Assembly: GCF_022437945.1 (NCBI RefSeq) | Contig: NZ_CP092535.1 | Span: 2,542,001-2,606,000 of the forward strand | Source of the DNA: Nocardioides sp. TF02-7 | GTDB lineage: Bacteria; Actinomycetota; Actinomycetes; Propionibacteriales; Nocardioidaceae | Direction: 5' to 3' | Length of the DNA stretch: 64,000 bases | Shown here: positions 27,135 to 38,352 of the stretch, piece by piece | Layout of the letters: each line of letters begins with the position of its first letter | Numbering within the stretch: position 1 is the stretch's first letter | Position numbers and translations under genes: made by a program | Notes under the pieces: generated by a model | Told to the model about the DNA's origin: nothing | The model's input: only the letters and a program-made list of their open reading frames with translations | Database searches by the model: none

Positions 27135-28403
27135 TCAGCTGCTGCTGTTGATCATCCCGGCGCCGACGGTCACGCCGGTCGCCTCGTCGATCAGGATGAA
27201 CGAGCCGGTGGCGCGGTTCTTGGAGTAGGGGTCGCAGAGCAGCGGCACGGTGGTGCGCAGCTGGACGCGGCCGATCTCGTTGACGCCGAGCTCCTTGGTG
27301 TCCTGGTCGCGGTGCAGCGTGTTGACGTCGAGGCGGTATTGGATGTCCTTCACCAGGGCACGGCCGGTGCGCGTGGTGTGCTTGATCGCCAGCTTCTGGC
27401 GGGGCCGCAGCGGGGTGGTGGTCATCCAGCAGACCATCGCGTCGATGTCCTGGCTGGGCTTCGGCGCGTTGTTGATCCGGGCGATCATGTCGCCGCGGGA
27501 GACGTCGACGTCGTCCTCGAGGTGCACGGTGACGCTCATCGGCGGGAACGCCTCGGTGACCTCCTTGTCGAACAGGTCGATCTTGGAGATCTTCGACGTC
27601 ATCCCCGAGGGCAGCACGACGACCTCGTCGCCGGGCTTGAGCACGCCGCCGGCGACCTGGCCCGCGTAGCCGCGGTAGTCGTGGAACTCGTCGGACTTGG
27701 GCCGGACGACGTACTGCACCGGGAACCGTACGTCGACCAGGTCGCGGTCGGACGCCACGTGGACGTGCTCGAGGTGGTGCATGAGCGTCGGGCCGGAGTA
27801 CCACGCCATGTTGTCCGAGCGGGTCACGACGTTGTCGCCCTGGAGCGCCGAGATCGGGATGACCTGCAGGTCCGGGATGTTGAGCTTGGTGGCGAACTGG
27901 GTGAACTCGGCGTGGATCTTGTCGTAGACCTCCTGGGAGAAGTCGACGAGGTCCATCTTGTTCACCGCGAGCACCAGGTGCGGCACCCGCAGCAGCGACA
28001 GGATCACCGCGTGCCGGCGCGACTGCTCGGTGAGGCCCTGGCGGGCGTCGACCAGCACCAGGCCGAGGTCGGCGGTGGACGCGCCGGTCACCATGTTGCG
28101 GGTGTACTGCACGTGGCCCGGGGTGTCGGCGATGATGAACTTGCGGTTGGGCGTCGCGAAGTAGCGGTAGGCCACGTCGATGGTGATGCCCTGCTCCCGC
28201 TCCGAGCGCAGGCCGTCGGTCAGCAGCGCCAGGTCGGTGTAGTCGTAGCCCTTGGACTGGCTGGTCGCCTCGACCGCCTCGAGCTGGTCCTCGAAGATCG
28301 ACTTCGAGTCGAGCAGCAGGCGCCCGATCAGCGTGGACTTGCCGTCGTCGACCGAGCCGGCGGTGGCGAACCGCAGGAGGTCCATGTTGGTGGTGGTGCT
28401 CAT
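27135..28403 (-). CDS. cysN: Sulfate adenylyltransferase subunit 1 (GTPase)
   Basis: 422 residues; couples GTP hydrolysis to APS formation by CysD. The G1 loop ATAGSVDDGKSTLIGRLLLD, the switch region REQGITIDVAYRYFATPNRK, G3 IADTPGHVQYTRNM and G4 AVNKMDLVDF are all intact, followed by EF-Tu-like beta-barrel domains. There is no C-terminal APS kinase domain, which agrees with the separate kinase fusion at 31254-33114. The start overlaps the cysD stop (ATGA). It converges on the methyltransferase operon with 80 bp between stops. Confidence 0.96.
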   Translation of the reverse strand: MSTTTNMDLLRFATAGSVDDGKSTLIGRLLLDSKSIFEDQLEAVEATSQSKGYDYTDLALLTDGLRSEREQGITIDVAYRYFATPNRKFIIADTPGHVQYTRNMVTGASTADLGLVLVDARQGLTEQSRRHAVILSLLRVPHLVLAVNKMDLVDFSQEVYDKIHAEFTQFATKLNIPDLQVIPISALQGDNVVTRSDNMAWYSGPTLMHHLEHVHVASDRDLVDVRFPVQYVVRPKSDEFHDYRGYAGQVAGGVLKPGDEVVVLPSGMTSKISKIDLFDKEVTEAFPPMSVTVHLEDDVDVSRGDMIARINNAPKPSQDIDAMVCWMTTTPLRPRQKLAIKHTTRTGRALVKDIQYRLDVNTLHRDQDTKELGVNEIGRVQLRTTVPLLCDPYSKNRATGSFILIDEATGVTVGAGMINSSS

Positions 28404-29318
28404 CAGAAGTAGCCCTCCTTCTTCCGGTCCTCCATGGCAGCCTCGGAGAACCGGTCGTCACCGCGGGTCGCGCCGCGCTCGGTGACCCGGGCGATCGCGA
28501 CCTCCTCGATGATCTCCTCGATCGTGGATGCGGTGCTCTCGACGCACCCGGTGAGCGTCAGGTCGCCGACGGTGCGGAACCGGACGGTGCGCTCCTCGAC
28601 GGACTCCCCGGCGCGCAGGGGGTTGTGCTCGCTCTCGCTCAGCAGCATGCCATCGCGCTGGAACACGCGGCGCTGGTGGGAGTAGTAGATCGACGGGATC
28701 TCGATGCCCTCGCGGCCGATGTAGTCCCAGATGTCGAGCTCGGTCCAGTTCGAGATCGGGAAGATCCGCATGTGCTCACCCTCGTGCAGGCGGCCGTTGT
28801 AGAGGCTCCAGAGCTCGGGACGCTGGTTCTTGGGGTCCCACTGGCCGAACTCGTCGCGGTGGGGAGTAGACCCGCTCCTTGGCGCGCGCCTTCTCCTCGT
28901 CGCGCCGGCCACCGCCGAACGCCGCGGTGAAGCCGTTCTCCTCGATCGCGTTGAGGAGGGTGCCGATCTGCAGGCGGTTGCGGCTGGTCTTGCCGTCGTC
29001 GACGACGATGCCGTCCTTGATCGCCTGCTCCACGCTCGCCACGATCAGCCGCACACCGAGCCGGCTCACCCAGCGGTCGCGGGTCTCGAGCACCTCGGGG
29101 AAGTCGTAGCCGGTGTCGACCTGCAGCACCGGGAACGGGATCTTCGCCGGGTAGAACGCCTTCTCCGCCAGGCGCATCATCACGATCGAGTCCTTGCCGC
29201 CCGAGAACATCAGCACGGGCTTCTCGAACTCGGCCGCGACCTCGCGGAAGATGTGGATCGACTCGGCCTCGAGCTGGTCGAGCTGGCTCAACCGGTAGTC
29301 AGCGTGGGTCTGGGACAT
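28403..29318 (-). CDS. cysD: Sulfate adenylyltransferase subunit 2 (frameshift near 28861-28865)
   Basis: About 304 residues from ATG 29318 (MSQTHADYRLSQLDQLEAES); an ATG three codons upstream is possible. It is the catalytic subunit that makes APS from ATP and sulfate. The PP-loop SGGKDSIVMMRLAEKAF, the segment FTAAFGGGRRDEEKARAKER and the C-terminal GRRE-like FSEAAMEDRKKEGYF are present. One extra C in the run ctcccc (plus strand gtgggga) splits the frame between KARAKERVYS and RDEFGQWDPKN; removing it restores YSHRDEFGQW as in all CysD proteins. Forms an operon with cysN. Confidence 0.93.
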
Positions 29319-29369
29319 GCGGGCCATCGTGCCATGCGGTTCCTGTCAGGGTGACATCCGCGGGACGCG

Positions 29370-29385
29370 CGTAGACAAATCTACG
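29370..29385 (+). promoter_or_regulatory. Inverted repeat in the cysD / DUF4143 divergent promoter
   Basis: CGTAGA-CAAA-TCTACG, perfect 6-bp arms with a 4-bp spacer, 52 bp upstream of cysD. It could be an operator for the sulfate-activation operon; the cognate regulator is not in view. Confidence 0.45.
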
Positions 29386-29416
29386 AGTTTCGCCGCTGCG
29401 ACCCTACGCTGCCCCC

Positions 29417-30214
29417 GTGACCGCCGACTTCGTCGCCCGCCTCGGCTCGCGCGCGTCGGACCCCGAGGAGGTCCGCTCCACCTGGGGCGTGACGGAGTAC
29501 GTCGACCTGATGGCGCCGCCGGACGGCACCGGCGACCGGCTCCACCGGCTCGCCCACGGCGCCCGCGCCCTCCGCCGGCTCGACCCCGACCGGCTGCTGG
29601 CGGTCGTCACCGCCCTCGCCCGCCCGCCGTCGGCCGAGCTCAACAAGGCCCGGGTCGCGGCCGCCGCGGGGATCCCGGCGACCACGGTGTCGGCGTACCT
29701 CGACGTCGCGGAGCGCCTCGGCCTGGTGCGGGCGCTGCCCGGCACCCGGGCGCTGGTGGCCAAGCGGGCGGTCGGCCGCCCCCGCGTGGTCTTCGACGAC
29801 CCGGCCGTCGCCGTGCACCTCTCGGGCGGTGGCACCGACGCGCTGGCCGACCTCGCCGGACGCCGCCGGCTCGCGCCGCTGCTGGAGGGCGTGGTGATCG
29901 CCGAGCTGCTGCGGCAGCGCGGGTCGAGCGCGGTCGACTACCGGCTCGGCCACCTGCGCGAGCGCAACGGCCTCGAGGTCGACGTGGTCGTCGAGCTGCC
30001 CGACGACACCGTCTACGGCATCGAGGTGCGCACCGCGGCCGGCTTCCGGCCCCACCAGTTCCGGGCGCTGGAGGCGCTCGCCGTCCGCGCCGGCTCCCGG
30101 TTCCGCGGCGGGATCGTGCTCAACACGGCCGCCGCGGGCTTCAAGTACCGGCCCGGGATGTGGGGCCTGCCGGTCTCGGCGCTGTGGGACTGGGACGTGA
30201 CGACGCGCGGCTAG
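29417..30214 (+). CDS. Stand-alone DUF4143 domain protein
   Basis: 265 residues from GTG 29417, with TACGCT 8 nt upstream as a possible -10 box. DUF4143 normally forms the C-terminal half of AAA-type ATPases of about 400 residues. Here only that half is present: a winged-helix part (LNKARVAAAAGIPATTVSAY), the KRAVGRPRVVFDDPAVAVHL segment, and a nuclease-like core with LLEGVVIAELLRQRG, ERNGLEVDVVVELPDDTVYG and the following IEVR, a PD-(D/E)XK-like arrangement (E-V-D then I-E-V). No ATPase gene lies nearby. Either a domain loss or a separate small family; the role is unknown. Confidence 0.65.
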   Translation: MTADFVARLGSRASDPEEVRSTWGVTEYVDLMAPPDGTGDRLHRLAHGARALRRLDPDRLLAVVTALARPPSAELNKARVAAAAGIPATTVSAYLDVAERLGLVRALPGTRALVAKRAVGRPRVVFDDPAVAVHLSGGGTDALADLAGRRRLAPLLEGVVIAELLRQRGSSAVDYRLGHLRERNGLEVDVVVELPDDTVYGIEVRTAAGFRPHQFRALEALAVRAGSRFRGGIVLNTAAAGFKYRPGMWGLPVSALWDWDVTTRG

Positions 30215-31257
30215 CCGGCGCGGCCGGACGGCCGGCCACCGGCCTGCCGGGCGCCGCCCTGGCGATCGCCGCCGCGGCGCATGCCGCCCGGGTTCTCCAG
30301 CTCGGCGACCGTCGGAGCGCCGAACATCGGCAGCCCGTGCTGCTTGCGCAGCACCCCCCAGACCAGGGGCAGCAGGAACAGCATCACCAGGCCGACGACG
30401 GCGACCACGATCGCCTCCAGCGTCTCCTGGCCCTCGCCGAACGGGTGGAACCCGGCCTTGAACAGCAGCGCCACGCCCGACATCGTCAGCACGATCACGA
30501 TGCCGCGGCGGATGTAGGACTGCGGCACCTTCGGCGCCAGCCGCGAGCCGATCAGCGTGCCCGGCACGGAGCCGATCACCAGCGGCACCAGCAGCGCCCA
30601 GTCGAGGCCGTGGATGAGGATGTTGGCGATCGCGGCGCTCAGCACCAGCGGCACGGCCTGCACCAGGTCGGTGCCGACCAGCTTCACCGCCGACAGGCCG
30701 GGGTAGAGCATCAGCAGCGCGATCATGATGACCGACCCGGAGCCGACGCTGGTCACGCCGACCAGGAGGCCGCCGAGCATGCCGACCAGCAGCGTCGGCA
30801 CCGGCCGGATCCGCGGGTTGGGCTCCGGCGGCGGGCCGCCCTGGCGGACGATGCGGAGACCGAGGTAGAGGCGCAGCGCGTACGTCGACGCCGCGAGCAG
30901 CAGCGCGATGCCGATGCAGAGCTTGAGGGTCTGCTCGAGCTGCTCGGGGTCCTCGGTGAGCGCGTCGACGAGGTAGGGCCCCACGAACGCCATCGGCACC
31001 GAGCCGACGATCAGCCACATCGCCAGCCGCAGGTTGGGCGAGCCCTCTCGGGCGTGGGTGATCGCCCCGCCGGTCTTGTAGATCGCGGCGGCGGTCAGGT
31101 CGGCGGTCACGATCGCCGACGTGTGCCCGACCCCGAGGAAGATCAGCGCCGGCGTCATCAGCGCGCCGCCGCCCATGCCGGTGAGGCCGACGACGATGCC
31201 GACCAGGAACCCGGCGGCAATGATGGAGCCGGCGTCGAGCGTGAACCACTCGCTCAT
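30211..31257 (-). CDS. TauE/SafE-family sulfite/organosulfonate exporter
   Basis: 348 residues, eight predicted membrane segments. The two family repeats begin FLVGIVVGLTGMGGGALMTP (near residue 18) and VGMLGGLLVGVTSVGSGSVI (near 172). The C-terminal 40 residues are cytoplasmic and rich in Gly and Arg. The start ATG 31257 overlaps the stop of the APS-kinase fusion by 4 bp, so the transporter is translated with sulfate activation. Sulfite, sulfate or a related anion is the likely substrate; direction is not decided. The convergent DUF4143 stop overlaps it by 4 bp. Confidence 0.88.
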   Translation of the reverse strand: MSEWFTLDAGSIIAAGFLVGIVVGLTGMGGGALMTPALIFLGVGHTSAIVTADLTAAAIYKTGGAITHAREGSPNLRLAMWLIVGSVPMAFVGPYLVDALTEDPEQLEQTLKLCIGIALLLAASTYALRLYLGLRIVRQGGPPPEPNPRIRPVPTLLVGMLGGLLVGVTSVGSGSVIMIALLMLYPGLSAVKLVGTDLVQAVPLVLSAAIANILIHGLDWALLVPLVIGSVPGTLIGSRLAPKVPQSYIRRGIVIVLTMSGVALLFKAGFHPFGEGQETLEAIVVAVVGLVMLFLLPLVWGVLRKQHGLPMFGAPTVAELENPGGMRRGGDRQGGARQAGGRPSGRAG

Positions 31258-33114
31258 GGGTGGATCCTTCCTGATCCGAGGAGCCGGGGGAGCACGACGC
31301 GCAGCAGGTCGTCGATCTGGTCGGCGCAGCGGGCCGCCGCCTCGCGGCCGCGGTTGAACGGGTCGCCGATGTCGTGCTCGGCCGCGGCCCCCGCCCGCCG
31401 GTGGCCGGCCGCGGCGAGCAGCTCGGCGCCGTACAGCTCGGGGTCGAGCCGGCCGACGGTCTCGGCGAACTGCCCCAGCGTGAACACCCGGCGGAAGGCC
31501 GCCGGCGCCTCCTCGAGCACGAACGCGCGGTGGCTCGCCTCGGCGGTGAGCACCAGGTCGGCGGCCGCGACCAGGTCGCCGGCCAGCCGCCGGCTGCGGA
31601 ACCGCGTGACCGCGGTGCCGCCGACGCCGCGGTCGGCCAGCACGCCGGTCATCGTCGGGTCGACGCCGTGCGCGTCGAAGCCGTGGGTGCCGGCGCTCGC
31701 GAACTCGACCCGCGTCCGCGCGTCGGCCGCCGCGTCCTGCAGCGCCCGCGAGCGCAGCTCCATGTAGGGGGAGCGGCAGATGTTGGCGGTGCAGACGTAG
31801 AGCACCGTCAGCGGGCGGTCGGGGTCGGCGGCCGGGTCGGGCTCGGTCGTCCGGGGGGAGGTCGTCGTCGGTGCGCGGCCCGCGGCGGCGAACGCGTCGG
31901 AGGTGAGGTCGAGGTAGCCCTCGTCGCGCAGCGCGACGAGCACGTCCGACAGCGCGTCGTCGATCGTGCGGCCGGTGGTGTCGACGCGTACGTCGGCGTC
32001 CTCGGGCTCCTCGTAGGGCGAGGAGATCCCGGTGAACTCGGGGATCTCGCCCGCCCGCGCCTTCGCGTAGAGCCCCTTGCGGTCGCGCCGCTCGCACTCC
32101 TCCAGCGGGGTGGCGACGTGGACGAGGAAGAACGCGCCGCCGGCGTCCTCGACGTAGCGCCGCACCTGCTGGCGGGTGCTGTCGAACGGCGCGATCGGGC
32201 TGCAGACCGCGACGCCGCCGTGACGCGCGATCTCGGCCGCCACCCAGCCGATCCGGCGGATGTTGGTCTCGCGGTCCTCCTTGGAGAAGGTGAGGCCGGC
32301 GGAGAGGTTGCGGCGCACCACGTCGCCGTCGAGGCTGGTGAGCGTGCGGCCGCCGTGCTCGAGCAGCCGGTCCATCAACGCCTGGGCGAGGGTGGACTTG
32401 CCGCTGCCGGACAGGCCGGTGAAGAAGACGACCAGCCCCTGCTCGGCCGGGTCGGGACGCTCCGCGCGGACGATGTCGGCGACCTCGGGCAGCACCGTGC
32501 CGCCGGCGGGCCAGCTCGACGACCGGGTCGTCGCCGGCGTAGTTGGCGAGCACCTGGCGGCGCAGCGCCTGGTCGGCCGCCGGGTCCTCGTGGGCCGCGA
32601 GGGGCACCGCGACGACCGCCGCGCCCAGCCGCTCGGCCACCCGCAGCGTGGCGCGCAGCAGGCCGACGGGGGAGAAGGCGGGGGTGCCGCGACCGACCAG
32701 CGCCAGCAGCACCACGTCGCCGAGACCGGCGAGCTGCTCGGCCTGCCGGTCGGTGAGCGCGTCGGTGACCGGGACGAACGTGCGGCCGGCGTACCGACTG
32801 CGGACGTCGGCCGGCGCGAGGTGGAGCCGGCGGAACGGGCCGTACTGGGCGTGGGTGAGTGGCGTGACCGCCCAGCCGGCTCCGCCGTCGGCGCCGCCGG
32901 TGACGGTGGCGAGGGGGAGGCCCTCGGGGTCGACCAGCTCGACCGACCCGCCGGCGGCGACCGCCGCGGCCAGGTCGTCGGGCAGGGCCAGCGTGACCGG
33001 GCTGCCCGGCTCGTTGAAGCCGGTCGTGGGTGCGAGCGCCCCGACGGAGAGCAGCTCCAGGTCGTCCAGCTCGCGCGGCGACGGGTGGTGCTGGGGCAGG
33101 GGCGGTGGCGGCAC
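31254..33114 (-). CDS. cysC: Three-part fusion: ATP-sulfurylase-like N-domain, APS kinase, low-MW phosphatase (frameshift near 32507-32510)
   Basis: About 620 residues from GTG 33114. Residues 1-200 resemble the PUA-like and start of the catalytic region of ATP sulfurylase (VGALAPTTGFNEPG; HLAPADVRSRYAGRTFVPVT) but lack the QxRN and GRDH active-site motifs, so this part is degenerate. Next an APS kinase with P-loop FFTGLSGSGKSTLAQALMDR, LDGDVVRRNL and GLTFSKEDRETNIRRIG. Last a low-molecular-weight tyrosine phosphatase with the loop VCTANICRSP (CX5R) and the acid motif DIGDPFNRG. One extra C breaks the frame between ELA and AGGTVLPEVAD. The kinase should phosphorylate APS from CysDN to PAPS; a fused phosphatase is unusual. 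Confidence 0.82.
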
Positions 33115-33186
33115 GGCGGCTATCCTGCCAAATCAAAGCAAGCAACTAGGAAATGCCGGGCACCTGTGAACAGGCTCACCCGCCGA

Positions 33187-33217
33187 GTGCTTGCAACCTG
33201 CTAGCAGCAGCAAGCAC
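33187..33217 (+). promoter_or_regulatory. Inverted repeat upstream of the HTH-HbhA operon
   Basis: GTGCTTGC-N15-GCAAGCAC, 10 bp before the HTH start; a further half-site aagcaagcaact lies at about 33137-33148. It probably binds the HTH protein itself and could also affect the divergent APS-kinase fusion, 73 bp away. Confidence 0.5.
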
Positions 33218-33226
33218 GATGGCGGT

Positions 33227-33668
33227 ATGGCCAAGGGAAAGGTCGGCAAGACCGTCGGCACGCTCGGTGACTACCTCCGCGACCAGCGCACGCAGGCGAA
33301 GCTGTCGCTGCGGCAGCTCGCCGAGCAGACCGGCGTCTCCAACCCCTACCTCAGCCAGATCGAGCGCGGGCTCCGGAAGCCGTCCGCCGAGGTGCTCCAG
33401 CAGATCGCGAAGGCGCTGCGGATCTCGGCGGAGCAGCTCTACATCCAGGCCGGGATCGTCAGCCCCGACGACGGCGTCGGCGGCTCGGTCGAGCTCGCCA
33501 TCCTCGGCGACACCGGCCTCACCGAGCGGCAGAAGCAGTCGCTGCTCGACGTCTACGCCTCGTTCCTCGCCCTCAACGCCGCCGACGCACCCGCGTCGCC
33601 CGGCGCCGAGGACGACGGGGGACAGCGGGGACGACGGCGACGAGGCGCCGGCCGCCCGCGTCCACTGA
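33227..33668 (+). CDS. XRE-family HTH regulator (Rv0474-like; frameshift near 33617-33621)
   Basis: About 146 residues from ATG 33227 (MAKGKVGKTVGTLGDYLRDQ). The HTH is RQLAEQTGVSNPYLSQIERG followed by LRKPSAEVLQQIAKALRIS. A linker and a helix (TERQKQSLLDVYASFLAL) follow, then an acidic tail; removing one G from ggggg lets the tail read EDDGDSGDDGDEAPAARVH and stop at 33668. With the break, the frame runs on into the next gene. The order HTH, HbhA, DUF2516 is the same as mycobacterial Rv0474-hbhA-Rv0476, which supports orthology. It likely regulates its own operon. Confidence 0.85.
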
Positions 33669-33703
33669 CCACCACGCATCACCGACGGAAGGTGCAACCA
33701 CCC

Positions 33704-34306
33704 ATGCCCAAGTTCGACGTCAAGCTCAAGAGCGTGGAGCTCCCCGAGCTCCCGCCCGCCGCCACCACGCCGCTCTACGCCGGCCTCGGCGCGACCGACC
33801 GCGCCGTGACCAAGGTGCGCGGCTACGCCGCCGACGTGCAGGCCCGGCTCACCGACGCGCAGAAGAGCGTCAAGCGCCTCCCCGAGCCGAAGGCGCTGCC
33901 CGCCCTGCCCGCCAAGGCCGTCGACAAGGCCGTCGCGACGCTCGTGGAGCGCCGCGAGCGGTTCGAGGCCCGCCTCGTCGACCTGCAGGCCGACGCCCGC
34001 GCGCTGCCTGCCAAGGTGCAGACCACCGTGCGCACCAAGGTCGACGCCAACGTCGCCACCGCGACCGCCACCTACGCCGACCTGGCCCAGCACGGCAAGA
34101 GCGTCGTCGCCCGGATCCGCAAGGGCGAGGTCGCCCCGGTCGAGGTGACGAAGAAGGCCCCGGAGAAGGCGCCGACCAAGGCGCCGGCGAAGAAGGCTCC
34201 GGCGAAGAAGGCCGCTGCCAAGAAGGCGCCGGCCGCGAAGAAGACGACCGCGAAGAAGGCGCCCGCTGCGAAGAAGGCGCCGGCCGCGGAGAAGACCGCC
34301 GGCTGA
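33704..34306 (+). CDS. hbhA: HbhA-like heparin-binding hemagglutinin
   Basis: 200 residues from ATG 33704 with GGAAGG upstream. The N-terminal two thirds are a predicted coiled coil (VERRERFEARLVDLQADARA), and the last 55 residues are a Lys-Ala-Pro repeat tail (KKAPAKKAAAKKAPAAKKTT) like the methylated, heparin-binding tail of mycobacterial HbhA. In non-pathogens the protein is thought to be a cell-surface or membrane-associated adhesin or organiser. Synteny with an Rv0474-like regulator and DUF2516 supports the call. The GC-rich tail codons are repetitive, so local indels here would be hard to see. Confidence 0.82.
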   Translation: MPKFDVKLKSVELPELPPAATTPLYAGLGATDRAVTKVRGYAADVQARLTDAQKSVKRLPEPKALPALPAKAVDKAVATLVERRERFEARLVDLQADARALPAKVQTTVRTKVDANVATATATYADLAQHGKSVVARIRKGEVAPVEVTKKAPEKAPTKAPAKKAPAKKAAAKKAPAAKKTTAKKAPAAKKAPAAEKTAG

Positions 34307-34337
34307 CGGGCGTACGACGACCTGACGACGGCCTGGC

Positions 34338-34366
34338 GACGGCCCCGGGGCGCTCCCGGGGCCGTC
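34338..34366 (+). terminator. Hairpin terminator after hbhA
   Basis: 12-bp perfect stem gacggccccggg / cccggggccgtc with a gcgct loop, within a wider inverted region (cgtacgac...gtcgtacg). Confidence 0.65.
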
Positions 34367-34407
34367 GTACGCCGCGGCCCGCGAACGGGCCGTAGGATCG
34401 ACCCACC

Positions 34408-34728
34408 ATGGAGTTCGCGATCATGTTCGCCGGTCACGGCTGGGCGCCGCCGGTCACGCTGCCCGAGCTGTGGATCACCGTCGCGATCGCCTGGGTGCTG
34501 CTCGTCGCCAAGATCTACGCGTTCGCGCTCGGCCTGGTCTACTCCGCCGAGGCCTACAGCGCCGCCGACAAGCTCAACAAGGCCACCTGGTGCCTGATCC
34601 TCGGCCTCGCCGTCGTCATCCACCTCGCGCCGCTGCCGCTCGGCATCGTCAACCTCGCGATGACGATCGCCGCCCTCGTCTTCCTCGCCGACGTCCGGCC
34701 CGCGCTCGCCAACCTGCGCCGCCGCTGA
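34408..34728 (+). CDS. DUF2516 family membrane protein (Rv0476-like)
   Basis: 106 residues with three predicted membrane segments (about 18-45, 58-75 and 80-98) and a basic C-terminus. The motif AYSAADKLNKATWCLILGLA is characteristic of DUF2516. Function is unknown. It follows hbhA as in mycobacteria. TAGGAT at 34393-34398 is a candidate -10 element, 9 nt before the ATG, giving its own near-leaderless transcript after the terminator. Confidence 0.9.
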   Translation: MEFAIMFAGHGWAPPVTLPELWITVAIAWVLLVAKIYAFALGLVYSAEAYSAADKLNKATWCLILGLAVVIHLAPLPLGIVNLAMTIAALVFLADVRPALANLRRR

Positions 34729-34867
34729 CCGCGCGCGGCCGGCGTACGTCGCCCGTTCTGGGTACGCAGATCGATCCGTACCTTCCCCGGACGCCGTTCG
34801 TTTAGGGTGGTCAGACGGGCGCCCGGGGACGACGGGGGCCCGGACGAGGACGTCCAGGAGCTGACTC

Positions 34868-38352
<3,485 letters not shown>

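Noticed and set aside
27126..28412. Long plus-strand ORF opposite cysN
   Set aside because: Antisense open frame caused by high G+C; its protein has no family character while cysN has all GTPase motifs.
30211..33114. Single 967-residue fusion of sulfurylase-like domain and TauE transporter
   Set aside because: It comes from a frame break at 32507 that carries the reading through a shadow frame; the APS kinase and phosphatase occupy the true frame and the transporter starts at ATG 31257.
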